From SPDF01 sp963699825 (GTDB lineage Bacteria > Gemmatimonadota > Gemmatimonadetes > Gemmatimonadales > GWC2-71-9), in the NCBI GenBank assembly GCA_963699825.1, contig CAVOVI010000012.1:15667-79666 (forward strand): 64,000 nucleotides of DNA, written 5' to 3'. The notes under the pieces are model-generated. The model searched no databases and had not been told where the DNA came from. It worked only from the letters and a program-made list of their open reading frames with translations. This document shows, piece by piece, positions 18,356 through 26,238 of this stretch (the stretch's first letter is position 1; each line of letters opens with the position of its first letter). The translations under genes were made by a program, and so were the position numbers.

Positions 18356-18491
18356 GATTCCACATGTCGCAGAGGGCGACCACTCGTCATCCGCCTGGGT
18401 TCCCGTCATCCGGCGGTATGCCCGGCACAACCGTAGTCGGTCAGGACGGCAAGTCCGGACTCCGATTACACTACACCATCAGGAGTACCGC

Positions 18492-18701
18492 ATGCGTACG
18501 ACCGGCACCGTGAAGTGGTTCAACGACGCCAAGGGCTTCGGTTTCATCACCCCCGAAGGCGGCGAGAAGGACTGCTTCGTCCACCACTCGGCCATCTCGG
18601 GCCAGGGCTTCAAGTCGCTTGCCGAAGGCGAGCGGGTTGAATTCGACATCGTCCAGGGCGCCAAGGGCCCCGCGGCCGAGAACGTCGTCAAGCTCAAGTA
18701 A
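18492..18701 (+). CDS. Cold-shock protein (CspA family)
   Basis: 69 residues, the full cold-shock domain. RNA-binding motifs KGFGFI (RNP1) and CFVHHS (RNP2) are present, with GTVKWFNDAKGFGFITPEGG at the N-terminus. It binds single-stranded RNA/DNA and melts mRNA structure at low temperature (family knowledge). CAGGAG sits 6 bases before the ATG. A longer upstream reading is not supported. The gene has a long structured leader and a strong terminator, consistent with a separately regulated monocistronic mRNA. Confidence 0.93.
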   Translation: MRTTGTVKWFNDAKGFGFITPEGGEKDCFVHHSAISGQGFKSLAEGERVEFDIVQGAKGPAAENVVKLK

Positions 18702-18740
18702 GTCGAGAGGGGACGCCGGCGTCGCCGGCTACCACGTCTG

Positions 18741-18776
18741 GGCCGGTCCGACTCGTTCGGACCGGCCTTTTCGTTT
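18741..18776 (+). terminator. Rho-independent terminator of the cold-shock gene
   Basis: GGCCGGTCCGA (18741-18751) pairs perfectly with TCGGACCGGCC (18757-18767) across a 5-base loop and is followed by TTTTCGTTT. It also separates the convergent methyltransferase gene. Confidence 0.88.
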
Positions 18777-18783
18777 GGGGGGT

Positions 18784-19533
18784 CTACTGACCTGCGGTCG
18801 GCTTCCGGTCTTCGAGCAGGTCGGTTCCCCGCCGGAGTCCGCGCAGCACCGCGGCGATGACGGTCCCGATCCCCAGTGACCAGGCCCAGAACGGGTCGAT
18901 CCGCCACTCATGAAACGAGACCCACCACTCGAGCGTGTCGAGGGCGGCGAAGATCAGGACGACGAGGAGCAGGCCGGAGTACTCGCGACGGAGCACGACC
19001 CGGTGATTGAAGGGGATCCGCTGACGGCGTCCAATTCCGGAAGCTTCGGGAGGAATGCGGGAGTCCTGGCCGCCCAGTCGAGGAAGGCCTGGCCGTACTT
19101 TCCGCGCAGGAATTCCTCCTCGGCGAACATGATCCGTTCGTAGTAGAGCCAGAACACCAGCACCAGGACCAGGGCAGGCCAGAAGCTCCGCGGATAGAGC
19201 AGCGGTCCGAGCCACATGATCGCGTTGGCGAAGTAGAGCGGATGGCGCACCAGTGAATAGGCCCCCGTCGTGTTCAGCGACTCGGCGACCTGCGCTCCCC
19301 GGTTGCGGCCGGAAGTGCCGGGGGCCGCACACCCGACGATGTAGGCGCGCATCGCCAGCCCGGTCAGGGAGATCCCGAAGCAGATGAGCGGCCAGGCCAG
19401 GGGGACCATGTGGTCGCTCTCCCGCGATCGGTCCCACCTGCGTCAGCAGCAGGGCGACGCCGGCAATCGGAAGCCAGCCCCGCCGTTGAAAGAGCCATTG
19501 CCCGGACGCTACGCATTCCTCGTACATCGCCAT
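18784..19533 (-). CDS. Isoprenylcysteine carboxyl-methyltransferase-like membrane protein (two frame breaks)
   Basis: Three pieces in two frames join into one protein of about 249 residues. MAMYEECVASGQWLFQRRGW leads to a break near 19415. Then MVPLAWPLICFGISL, GAYSLVRHPLYFANAIMWLG and EEEFLRGKYGQAF give the ICMT/PEMT core (the RHP-Y and E-E motifs bind S-adenosylmethionine). A second, compensating break near 19015 leads to PFNHRVVLRREYSG and a last hydrophobic helix. GAGGTGG precedes the ATG. The methyl acceptor is unknown. Last gene of a long operon. Confidence 0.7.
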   Translation of the reverse strand: MAMYEECVASGQWLFQRRGWLPIAGVALLLTQVGPIAGERPHGPPGLAAHLLRDLPDRAGDARLHRRVCGPRHFRPQPGSAGRRVAEHDGGLFTGAPSALLRQRDHVARTAALSAELLACPGPGAGVLALLRTDHVRRGGIPARKVRPGLPRLGGQDSRIPPEASGIGRRQRIPFNHRVVLRREYSGLLLVVLIFAALDTLEWWVSFHEWRIDPFWAWSLGIGTVIAAVLRGLRRGTDLLEDRKPTAGQ

Positions 19534-19555
19534 GGACCACCTCAGTAGACGAAGA

Positions 19556-20131
19556 TCAGTCCTTCTTCTGCTCCGCAGCATCGCCCGACGACGGCTCCGC
19601 CAATGGCTTGAAGGTGAACTTCTGCCCGCCCACCGATGCCTCGTACATCAGCCCGCCCTTGGCGATCGTGAAGACCAGGACGCCGAGCTCGTACTTCGCG
19701 TTCGCCGACGCCCCGCTGGCGGCGGCCACGGCGCTGAGCTGGGCGCTCATTTCGAAGTTGCTGGACTTGAACGACTCGATCGCGTCGTGCGTCTGGAAGA
19801 AGATGATCTCCGCGTAGGACTGCCCGCCGAGCTGGAGGCCGACGGTCACCTGCACCAGCTTCGCCTGCCCGATCAGCGCTCCACCCTCGTAGAGGCACCC
19901 GGTGCCTGCGGCGCCGCCGACGATGAACGCCCCCTTCCCCACGGATGGGAAGACGGCGTACCCCACCGCGTCGTCGAAGAACTTCGCCATGTCCCGGTCG
20001 GTGGATCGAAAGAGCTGCGTGGCCTCTTCGCACTTGGTACGCTGTTTGGCGTCCTGGGCGTGGAGAGTCGTCGGGATCGCCGCAATCAAGGCGACGAGCA
20101 GCAGGGAGGGTGCGAACGGTGTGCGAGTCAT
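19556..20131 (-). CDS. Secreted SYLF/Ysc84-type lipid-binding domain protein
   Basis: 191 residues. The signal peptide is MTRTPFAPSLLLVALIAAIP followed by TTLHAQD. The SYLF-like domain contains AVGYAVFPSVGKGAFIVGGA, GQAKLVQVTVGLQLGGQSY and EIIFFQTHDAIESFKSS. Related domains bind phosphoinositides in eukaryotes; bacterial members are exported proteins of unknown role. The start overlaps the stop of the preceding membrane protein (ATGA). Confidence 0.85.
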   Translation of the reverse strand: MTRTPFAPSLLLVALIAAIPTTLHAQDAKQRTKCEEATQLFRSTDRDMAKFFDDAVGYAVFPSVGKGAFIVGGAAGTGCLYEGGALIGQAKLVQVTVGLQLGGQSYAEIIFFQTHDAIESFKSSNFEMSAQLSAVAAASGASANAKYELGVLVFTIAKGGLMYEASVGGQKFTFKPLAEPSSGDAAEQKKD

Positions 20132-20499
20132 TGGGGCTCCGGGGTCTTGCGCCACGCCATCACGAAAAGTACCGCCAGTATCAGGTCGATCACCGCGGCC
20201 GGGATAAAGAAGCTCGGGGCTCGCCCTTGCAGCACCAGGGTCGGCACCGCGATGCCCCAGCCCAGCTTCTCCAGCACCGCCGCCAGCATGGCCGGCCGCA
20301 GCCGCTCCGGTTCCCGCGCGATCAGCACGAACAGGACCTGCCAGGCGAGCGCCACGCCGATGAACCCGTAGTAGAACTCCGGGTGGGTGAGCGCTGGCGG
20401 CATGCGCTCCATGTACCAGTCTTCCATGAAATACATCGGGAGCAGCGCCACGAAGCCGTAGATCCAGGCCACCGTGAACACCCGTCGCGCGAACGTCAT
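20128..20499 (-). CDS. Four-helix membrane protein of unknown function
   Basis: 123 residues with four hydrophobic helices (around VFTVAWIYGFVALLPM, FYYGFIGVALAWQVLFVLI, GWGIAVPTLVLQG and IDLILAVLFVMAW). The second half of the layout resembles small DoxX/DUF4345-like families, but no motif settles it. It overlaps both neighbours by 4 bases, so it is surely cotranscribed with the dimethylarginine hydrolase upstream and the SYLF protein downstream. Confidence 0.65.
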   Translation of the reverse strand: MTFARRVFTVAWIYGFVALLPMYFMEDWYMERMPPALTHPEFYYGFIGVALAWQVLFVLIAREPERLRPAMLAAVLEKLGWGIAVPTLVLQGRAPSFFIPAAVIDLILAVLFVMAWRKTPEPQ

Positions 20500-21278
20500 G
20501 CGCCCGGCTCCTCCCCTGCCTCGAAGATGATGCTGCAGCAGGTGACCCCGCCTTCCGCCTTGGCAAACTCAGACATGTCGACCGTCCGGATCGTGACGCC
20601 CACCTCCGCGAGTCGACGATTTGTTCGGGGAAACGACGCCCCGGCAATGGTCACGTCCCCGATCCGGAGCACATTGCCGGCAAACGGCTCACTCGGGTCG
20701 ACTTCGATGAGGGTGAGGTTACCAAAGATCGAACGGTCCACCCAGGCCGGGTTCAGGACGATGATCCCCGGTGCTGCGACGGTCGCGGCGGTCTTGAGGT
20801 GGAGGCAGTCCCGGGTGACCACCGGCACCACGCGGTAGTCGTACGGCGCGAGCGCCTCGCCGAGTTGCGCGATGCCGTCGCGATTGCTCCGCGCCGAATC
20901 GCCGACGAAGAACGTCCGTCCCACCAGGAGCACGTCGCCGCCGTCGACGGTGCCGGGCGCCTCGATGAGGGCGAGTGACCGATGGCGCCCGAGCGCGGCG
21001 GTCACCGCCTCGGTCTCCGGCCGGCGCGACTTCGCGCCGGGCCTGGTGATCACCGCCACCTCATCCACGACAACGGCGGTGTCCTCGATGAACACGGCAT
21101 CGGGCATCGACGCATCCGACGGCAGCCGATGCACATGGCACCCGAGTTCCATCAGGCATTGTTCGTAGGCGGCATGTTGCGCCAGTGCGCGGTCGTGGTC
21201 GATCGGGCTGCGCGCGAGGTGACTGAGTTCGCAGAGGTGCAGCGCTGGGCTGACGTCCCGGGTCAGGGCGGTGCGCAT
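20496..21278 (-). CDS. Dimethylarginine dimethylaminohydrolase (DDAH) family enzyme
   Basis: 260 residues of the guanidine-modifying fold. Catalytic and binding residues are visible: DAVFIEDTAVVV (acidic pair), TRDCLHLKTA (catalytic His) and EGGVTCCSIIF (nucleophilic Cys near the C-terminus). The enzyme would hydrolyse methylated arginine to citrulline and an alkylamine (DDAH), though citrulline-forming relatives cannot be excluded. The ATG has GGGAG 9 bases upstream and lies 17 bases after the EamA exporter stop. Confidence 0.85.
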   Translation of the reverse strand: MRTALTRDVSPALHLCELSHLARSPIDHDRALAQHAAYEQCLMELGCHVHRLPSDASMPDAVFIEDTAVVVDEVAVITRPGAKSRRPETEAVTAALGRHRSLALIEAPGTVDGGDVLLVGRTFFVGDSARSNRDGIAQLGEALAPYDYRVVPVVTRDCLHLKTAATVAAPGIIVLNPAWVDRSIFGNLTLIEVDPSEPFAGNVLRIGDVTIAGASFPRTNRRLAEVGVTIRTVDMSEFAKAEGGVTCCSIIFEAGEEPGA

Positions 21279-21295
21279 CGGTACGGACTCCCGTG

Positions 21296-22141
21296 TCAGG
21301 AGGATCGGGCGGTGACGGCGAGGGCGACCCCGCCCAGCACCAGGGCGGCGGCCACCGGGAGGCGGAGCGGGATCGCCTCGGAAAGGAGCGCGACTCCCCC
21401 CGCTGCCGCAAGGACCGGAACCAGCAGCTGGACCAGCGCCGCCCGCGTGGCGGTCAGCGCAGGAAGCGCCGCGTACCAGATGGCGTAGCCGACCCCGGAG
21501 GCGAGGGCGCCGGAGGCCACCGCGAGCCCGATGCCGCCGGCGGTCCAGTCGCCGATACCACCGGCGAGCGGCACCAGGAGCACCGCGACCGGCGCGGCCA
21601 TCAGGAAGTTGCCGGCGGTATTGCGGAGTGGCTCCCGGCTCCCGCGCCCTCGCAGGGAGTAGACCCCCCAAGCGACTCCCGCCATCGCCATGAGCGCAGC
21701 CCCCGTCGGCTCCGGAGCGGTGAGCCCCGGCCGCACGAGCACCACGAGCCCGGTGAGCGCCAGGGCCAGGCCCAGCCACTCAGTGGCGCGAGGGCGTTCG
21801 CCCGCGCGCAGGCCGGCGAGAATCATGGTGAGCTGGACGGCGCCGAAGAGTATGAGCGCCCCGGTGCCGGCGTCGAGGCTGACGTACGCCAGGCTGAACG
21901 CGCCGGCATAGACGAAGAGGGCGGCGGCCGACGCCCAGTGTCCCTTCAGGCGCGGCAGGCCACGGCCCCGCGCGGCGATCAGGAGCCAGAGGGTCGCGGC
22001 GCCTGACCCGAGACGGACCGCCGTAAACCCCGCGGGATCCATCAGGCCGCCACCGAGGGCCATGCGGCAGAGGATGGAGTTGCCGGCGAAGGCAATGAGT
22101 GCGATACCGGTCAGCGACACCGTCCGTCGCGCGCTGCTCAT
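21296..22141 (-). CDS. EamA-family (DMT superfamily) exporter
   Basis: 281 residues with ten predicted transmembrane helices in two repeats (for example MALGGGLMDPAGFTAVRLGS, FGAVQLTMILAGLRAGERP and ALPALTATRAALVQLLVPVL). This is the standard drug/metabolite exporter layout. The substrate is unknown; adjacency to DDAH hints at an amine or amino acid, which is only an inference. The ATG overlaps the stop of the upstream small membrane gene (ATGA). Confidence 0.88.
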   Translation of the reverse strand: MSSARRTVSLTGIALIAFAGNSILCRMALGGGLMDPAGFTAVRLGSGAATLWLLIAARGRGLPRLKGHWASAAALFVYAGAFSLAYVSLDAGTGALILFGAVQLTMILAGLRAGERPRATEWLGLALALTGLVVLVRPGLTAPEPTGAALMAMAGVAWGVYSLRGRGSREPLRNTAGNFLMAAPVAVLLVPLAGGIGDWTAGGIGLAVASGALASGVGYAIWYAALPALTATRAALVQLLVPVLAAAGGVALLSEAIPLRLPVAAALVLGGVALAVTARSS

Positions 22142-22299
22142 TCGAGGTAGTCCTGCGTGAAGCGCCGCGCCGCGTAGAGTCCCACGCCGGTGCCGACCAC
22201 GCTGCAGATGAAGGCGGTCATGATTCCTGCCCGCGCACCCAGCCACCAGCCGAGCGCGCCGCCGATGGTGGTCCCGACGAGCGCCATGAGCTTCCCCAT
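22138..22299 (-). CDS. Small glycine-zipper membrane protein
   Basis: 53 residues: MGKLMALVGTTIGGALGWWL, then a short polar turn and a second helix (GIMTAFICSVVGTGVGLYAA), ending RRFTQDYLE. The G-xxx-G pattern suggests packed helices. GGAAGGTGG precedes the ATG and the stop overlaps the EamA start, both supporting a real gene. Function is unknown. Confidence 0.65.
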   Translation of the reverse strand: MGKLMALVGTTIGGALGWWLGARAGIMTAFICSVVGTGVGLYAARRFTQDYLE

Positions 22300-22343
22300 C
22301 GACCAACCACCTTCCAGATGAGCCGGTCGATCAGCCGGCGGGC

Positions 22344-22826
22344 CTATTTCGAGAGCAGGGCGACGATGTCGGGCTCGATGGCGTCCGGAGTGTCCGTCGG
22401 CCCGTAGCGCTTGCGCACGCTGCCATCCCGGCCAACGAGGAACTTCGTGAAGTTCCACTTGACCGCCTCCGTGCCGAGGAGCCCAGGCCGAGCGGCCTTG
22501 AGATGCACGTAGAGCGGGTGGGCGCCGGGCCCATTGACCTCGATCTTCGAGAACATCGGGAAGGTGACGTCGTAGGTCAGGCTGCAGAACTCCTTGATCG
22601 CCTGGTCGTCGCCTGGTTCCTGATTCCCGAACTGATCACAGGGGAACCCGAGCACGGTCAGTCCCTTGCCCTTGTACCTGCGGTAGAGGGCGTCGAGCCC
22701 CGCGTACTGCGGGGTGTAGCCGCACTTGCTGGCGACGTTGACGATGAGCAGCACGCGGTCCTTGTACTTGGACATCGGGATCGTCTTGCCGTCGATGGTG
22801 GTGACCTTGATGTCGTACAGTGTCAT
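22344..22826 (-). CDS. Glutathione-peroxidase-family thiol peroxidase
   Basis: 160 residues. The catalytic tetrad is visible: Cys in ASKCGYTPQY, Gln in FPCDQFGNQEP, Trp in KWNFTKFLV and the neighbouring Asn. The second Cys in FPCDQF could act as resolving Cys in a thioredoxin-dependent enzyme, as in many bacterial members. It reduces peroxides. The ATG overlaps the stop of the zinc-ribbon gene; a longer upstream reading belongs to that gene in another frame. Confidence 0.9.
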   Translation of the reverse strand: MTLYDIKVTTIDGKTIPMSKYKDRVLLIVNVASKCGYTPQYAGLDALYRRYKGKGLTVLGFPCDQFGNQEPGDDQAIKEFCSLTYDVTFPMFSKIEVNGPGAHPLYVHLKAARPGLLGTEAVKWNFTKFLVGRDGSVRKRYGPTDTPDAIEPDIVALLSK

Positions 22827-23224
22827 TGCGGGAGTGACTCGAGTGTAAGGGCGTGTGAACAGGCGGGGCAGGAGGTGGAGATCGGGAGCCGGAACCGCTT
22901 CCGGCCGAACCCGGCGAAGAAGGTCCCCGCCTTGTCGCAGTGCGGGCAGGTGCCGCCGACACTCGCCACGACGGTGTCGGTGCGCATCCGCTGCAGGCCG
23001 AACCACCAGGTCGACAGGGCGAACATGATCCCGAAGAGATGTACAAGAGGAACCGGCAGGAGGAGCACGCCGATGGCCGTGCCGCCGCCGGCAATCATCA
23101 ATCCCTCGCCAACGCGCGCCGTGAACGGCCGGTGCGCCGTGCGCACCCAGCCGTCGTCGCGTGCGGTGCCGTCGGCGGCGCGTACCCGCACCCGAAGGGG
23201 CGGTGGCTCATCAGACGTGGTCAT
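22823..23224 (-). CDS. Membrane protein with a C-terminal zinc ribbon
   Basis: 133 residues. One or two central hydrophobic helices (MIAGGGTAIGVLLLPVPLVH, then FGIMFALSTWWFGLQRM) are followed by two Cys pairs, TCPHCDKAG and SCPACSHAL, which can hold one zinc. The N-terminal ~40 residues are polar and charged. Function is unknown. It overlaps its neighbours by 4 bases on both sides within the DEAD-helicase-to-methyltransferase operon. Confidence 0.65.
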   Translation of the reverse strand: MTTSDEPPPLRVRVRAADGTARDDGWVRTAHRPFTARVGEGLMIAGGGTAIGVLLLPVPLVHLFGIMFALSTWWFGLQRMRTDTVVASVGGTCPHCDKAGTFFAGFGRKRFRLPISTSCPACSHALTLESLPQ

Positions 23225-23605
23225 GGGGTCGGAGCGTCGGCAGGTGGTTGGAGCGCGCGGAAGCTGAGCAGGAGCACGCCGACGGCGATGGCGAGGCCGA
23301 CTGCGGCCCCCGCGACCGCCATGCACGATCTCCTGGCCGCCCAGGTAGACAGGGGCGAGTGCGTTTCGCGTGACGAAGATGGCGGCCCAGGCAAAGAGCA
23401 CCAGGCGGGTCCCGTTGTGTCGAACGATGAGGCCGAGGATGGCAATGGCACCGAGGACCGCATACCACCACTGAAGCGTCCGAACGGCACGCTCGCCGGC
23501 CGTCAAATCGATACCGGCGGTGGCCAGAGAACTCCGGATGGCGAGATAGCCGAAGAGGGCGAGGAGCAGACAGGCGCCGGCCAGATACCCTGTGCGTGAC
23601 TTCAT
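23221..23605 (-). CDS. Small four-helix membrane protein (frame-broken)
   Basis: Begins MKSRTGYLAGACLLLALFGY, with GGAGGAT upstream, and has hydrophobic segments at LQWWYAVLGAIAILGLI and LVLFAWAAIFVTRNALAPVY. One extra base near 23321 breaks the frame after GGQEIVH; the other frame continues AVAGAAVGLAIAVGVLLLSF and stops overlapping the zinc-ribbon gene start. Repaired length is about 128 residues. Function is unknown. Confidence 0.6.
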
Positions 23606-23641
23606 GGCGATGATCCTCCGCTGGCTGTGGCGGCGATCCGG

Positions 23642-24983
23642 CTAGCGGGAGTTCCCCCCGCCTGAGCGCGACGGACCGCCGCGCCGGGAGCCGCCGCCCG
23701 ACTTCTTGACTGGCCCACTCGAGGGGCGTCCCTGGGTGGCTTCGTGCGCCGAGCGTCGCGCCGCCTTGGCCTTGGACCGCGCGCGGTCTTCCGCCTTCTT
23801 GGCGCGGATGGTGGCGATGCGCTCCGCCAGCGGCACTTCGAGCTGGACGTTCAGCTTGGCGGCATAGTCGAAGTCGGGCAGGGTGACGCGGGGCAGGCGC
23901 TTGCCCAGTGTACGCTCGATGGACCGGAGATCTCCCTCCTCCTCCGGCGACACGAAGGTGAACGCATCGCCGGTGGCCTCGGCGCGCGCCGTCCGGCCGA
24001 CCCGGTGGATGTAGTCTTCCGGCACCTTCGGCACGTCGAAGTTCACGACGTGACCGAGTTCCTCGACGTCGATGCCCCGGGCCGCGATGTCGGTGGCGAC
24101 CAGCACCCGATACTTGCCGCTCTTGAAGCCGGCCAGCGCCTCGGTGCGCTGGGCCTGCGACCGGTTCCCGTGAATCCGTTCCGCCTTGATCCCCTCGCGG
24201 ATGAGATGCTTGGTCAGGCGGTCGGCCCGGTGCTTGGTCCGGGTGAAGACAAGCGCCTCGCGCATGTCGCCCTTGGCGAGCAGCGCGAGGAAGAGGCTCG
24301 CCTTCAGTTCCTGCCGCACCGGATAGACCGCCTGCGTGATGCCAATGGCCGGCGCCGACTTTCCGCGCGAGGTTGATCATGGCGGGGTTCTCGAGCATCT
24401 GCCGCGTCAACGTGACGATCGGTGCGGGCATCGTCGCGCTGAAGAAGAGCGTCTGACGCTTGGCAGGGATGTGGCGGAGAATCCGCTTGATGTCGGGCAG
24501 GAAGCCCATGTCGAGCATCCGGTCGGCCTCGTCGAGGACGAGGACCTCGAGACCGGAGAACTTGGCGTAGGGCTGCTTCATGTGGTCGAGCAGGCGACCG
24601 GGCGTTGCCACGACGATGTCGACGCCGCTCCGGAGCGCGTGTTCCTGGGGGTTCATCCCCACGCCGCCGTAGACGGCGGCAGCCGTGACCGGCGTGTGCA
24701 CCGCGAGGTCGTTGATGTCTTCCAGGATCTGCAGGGCGAGTTCGCGGGTCGGACTCAGGATCAGCGCCCGGGTGGTTCCGCGCTTCAGTTCCATGAGCCG
24801 CTGCAGGATGGGGAGGACGAAGGCGGCGGTCTTGCCGCTGCCGGTCATGGCGCAGGCCAGGAGGTCACGCCCCTCAAGCGCCGGGGGGATCGATTCGGTC
24901 TGGATCGGGGTGGGACGGGTGAACCCGAGCTCCTTGATGCCCTTGAGCAGGTTGGGATGCAGGTTCAGTGCGGCGAAAGGCAC
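23642..24983 (-). CDS. DEAD-box RNA helicase (RhlE-like), frame-broken
   Basis: About 446 residues after repair. Helicase motifs in order: Q motif PTPIQTESIP, I AMTGSGKT, Ia PTRELALQ, Ib TPGRLLD, II DEAD, III SAT, then V DIAARGID and VI HRVGRTAR. A single extra base near 24360 interrupts between motifs III and IV (SAPAIGITQAVYPVRQEL continues in the other frame). The C-terminus is a basic, Gly/Ser/Arg-rich tail typical of RNA-binding RhlE-type enzymes. The GTG start has AAGGA 5 bases upstream. Possible role in ribosome assembly or RNA turnover. Confidence 0.88.
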
Positions 24984-25087
24984 GGCGTTCCTTGCTGAAA
25001 AGCGCAACCGCGGCGGGGGCCTTTCCAGAGACGGGGGCTGCCGGTGCGGGCGACGGTAGTGGGGCGACCAAGAGGCCGCCGGGGCGA

Positions 25088-25116
25088 AGGATAGGCCCTT
25101 GGCAGGTCGGGGACAA
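25088..25116 (-). promoter_or_regulatory. Putative promoter of the DEAD-box helicase operon
   Basis: On the minus strand TTGTCC and TATCCT are separated by 17 bases. RNA would start near 25081, giving a leader of about 100 bases before the GTG, as is common for cold-inducible helicases. Confidence 0.5.
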
Positions 25117-25279
25117 CTCGCCACTGGCGCTTTGGAGGGTGGGTGGTTACCTTCAGGGCAATCGACATAGCCTTCGGGCCCCGGGGTAGCAGAGCAGACC
25201 GGGTGATCAAACTGCCAAGAACCATCGACCCGCCCGGTGAATACACACTGGACGGGCGTTGTGTTTTCAGGCCCTCCGT

Positions 25280-25313
25280 CCCCCTCCCCCTGGGGGAGGG
25301 GGCAGGGGGAGGT
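25280..25313. repeat. Perfect C/G palindrome with G-quadruplex potential
   Basis: CCCCCTCCCCC and GGGGGAGGGGG are perfect 11-base arms around a single T. The plus strand continues CAGGGGGAGG, giving several runs of five G, a G-quadruplex-compatible tract. It lies just downstream of the NTF2-like gene and may work as a transcription stop or be a dispersed repeat. Confidence 0.5.
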
Positions 25314-25329
25314 GGAACAGTCGGGAGGG

Positions 25330-25806
25330 CTACCGCGTATCCCGCGGCGGGCTCTGCCAGATCACCTGGGTGATCATCCAGCGGCCATCGATCTTTGCCA
25401 GATGCAGGTAGTCCGTCCCCCACCAGGCCACCACCTTGGCCGCCGCGACCTGGTCCAGTACTTCAAGCAACGCCACCACACGCGGGGCGCTGGGCGGGGT
25501 GGACCGGCCGCTGGCCTTCACCTGCCGGACATAGTCCAGCATCTGGGCGTAGGACATCCCGGTCCCGTGGTAGGTCGAGTCCCCCTTGGGGATGTAGTAC
25601 CCGTACTTGACCACCGTCGGGCTCACGCTGCGGACGATCTTGGTCGAATCCCCTTCATAGAACGCCTCGATGTAGTCGCGCGCGGCGAGCGACACCCCTT
25701 CGGCGTCGGGTGACATGGCGACTGCGGCCTGTGCCGCAACGGCCGCCGGTGCCCCGAGGCACAGGGCGGCGAGGAGGGCAGGGAGGAGTGGCAGGCGGAT
25801 AGTCAT
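25330..25806 (-). CDS. Secreted NTF2-like (putative lumazine-binding, DUF4440-type) protein
   Basis: 158 residues. The signal peptide is MTIRLPLLPALLAALCLGAP, with cleavage after AVAAQA. The mature part is a cone-shaped NTF2-like domain (ARDYIEAFYEGDSTKIVRSV, DGRWMITQVIWQ at the end). Members often bind small hydrophobic ligands or act as isomerase-like scaffolds; no catalytic residue is certain here. Confidence 0.75.
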   Translation of the reverse strand: MTIRLPLLPALLAALCLGAPAAVAAQAAVAMSPDAEGVSLAARDYIEAFYEGDSTKIVRSVSPTVVKYGYYIPKGDSTYHGTGMSYAQMLDYVRQVKASGRSTPPSAPRVVALLEVLDQVAAAKVVAWWGTDYLHLAKIDGRWMITQVIWQSPPRDTR

Positions 25807-25830
25807 GAGTGCTCCAATCGATTGGCGGTG

Positions 25831-26165
25831 TCACGGCCCCTTTTGGGGGACACGGTCCTGTTCGTGCCGCTGTGTCAGCATGCGCTCGGCGAAATCGAGC
25901 CGCTCCTGCACTTCGGCCAGTTCGTGGTGGACGTGGTCCATCTTCGCCCGGCATGAGGTCCGCCTGCGCCTTTCGGCGTCGTAGAGCGCCCGGGTCGCGC
26001 GGGCCCGGAGTCGTTCCGCCCACAGCATGCAGGCCACGCCGAGGGCGCCGTGGGCAAGGGCGTGCGATGGCTCGGCTGTCTCGCGCGGCGAAGTAGATGG
26101 CCGCCACGTTGACCGCGACCAGCACCTGTGCGATCGGCGTCCAGATCTCTGGGATTGAACCGCAT
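25831..26165 (-). CDS. Small membrane coiled-coil protein, copy A (frame-broken)
   Basis: The C-terminal part reads MDHVHHELAEVQERLDFAER, then MLTQRHEQDRVPQKGP and stop, almost the same as copy B at 28406. Upstream, one frame gives EIWTPIAQVLVAVNVAAIYF and another SHALAHGALGVACMLWAERL, so a base is missing or extra near 26070. Repaired, it would have two membrane helices and a C-terminal coiled coil. The true start is uncertain. Function is unknown; the layout recalls PspB (helix plus coiled coil). Confidence 0.5.
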
Positions 26166-26238
26166 GCGTGACCTCGAAAAAGGGGTAACCGGACCGTTCC
26201 CTACGGAACCCGGGCCAGAATTCCGTCAAACAACGTGG

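Larger units (their letters stand above)
24984..25329. other. Intergenic region with helicase leader, a plus-strand terminator-like hairpin and a G-rich palindrome
   Basis: No gene is supported here. It holds the helicase promoter and roughly 100-base leader. On the plus strand, CGCCCG (25231-25236) pairs with CGGGCG (25253-25258) before TTGTGTTTT, a terminator shape with no gene upstream. ACCGGG (25198-25203) could instead pair with CCCGGT (25233-25238), giving two exclusive folds as in attenuators. A perfect palindrome follows. Confidence 0.4.

Noticed and set aside
23211..25124. Helicase read as a single 637-codon frame
   Set aside because: After the frame break it becomes low-complexity Arg/Gly/His sequence; the true C-terminal domain is in another frame.
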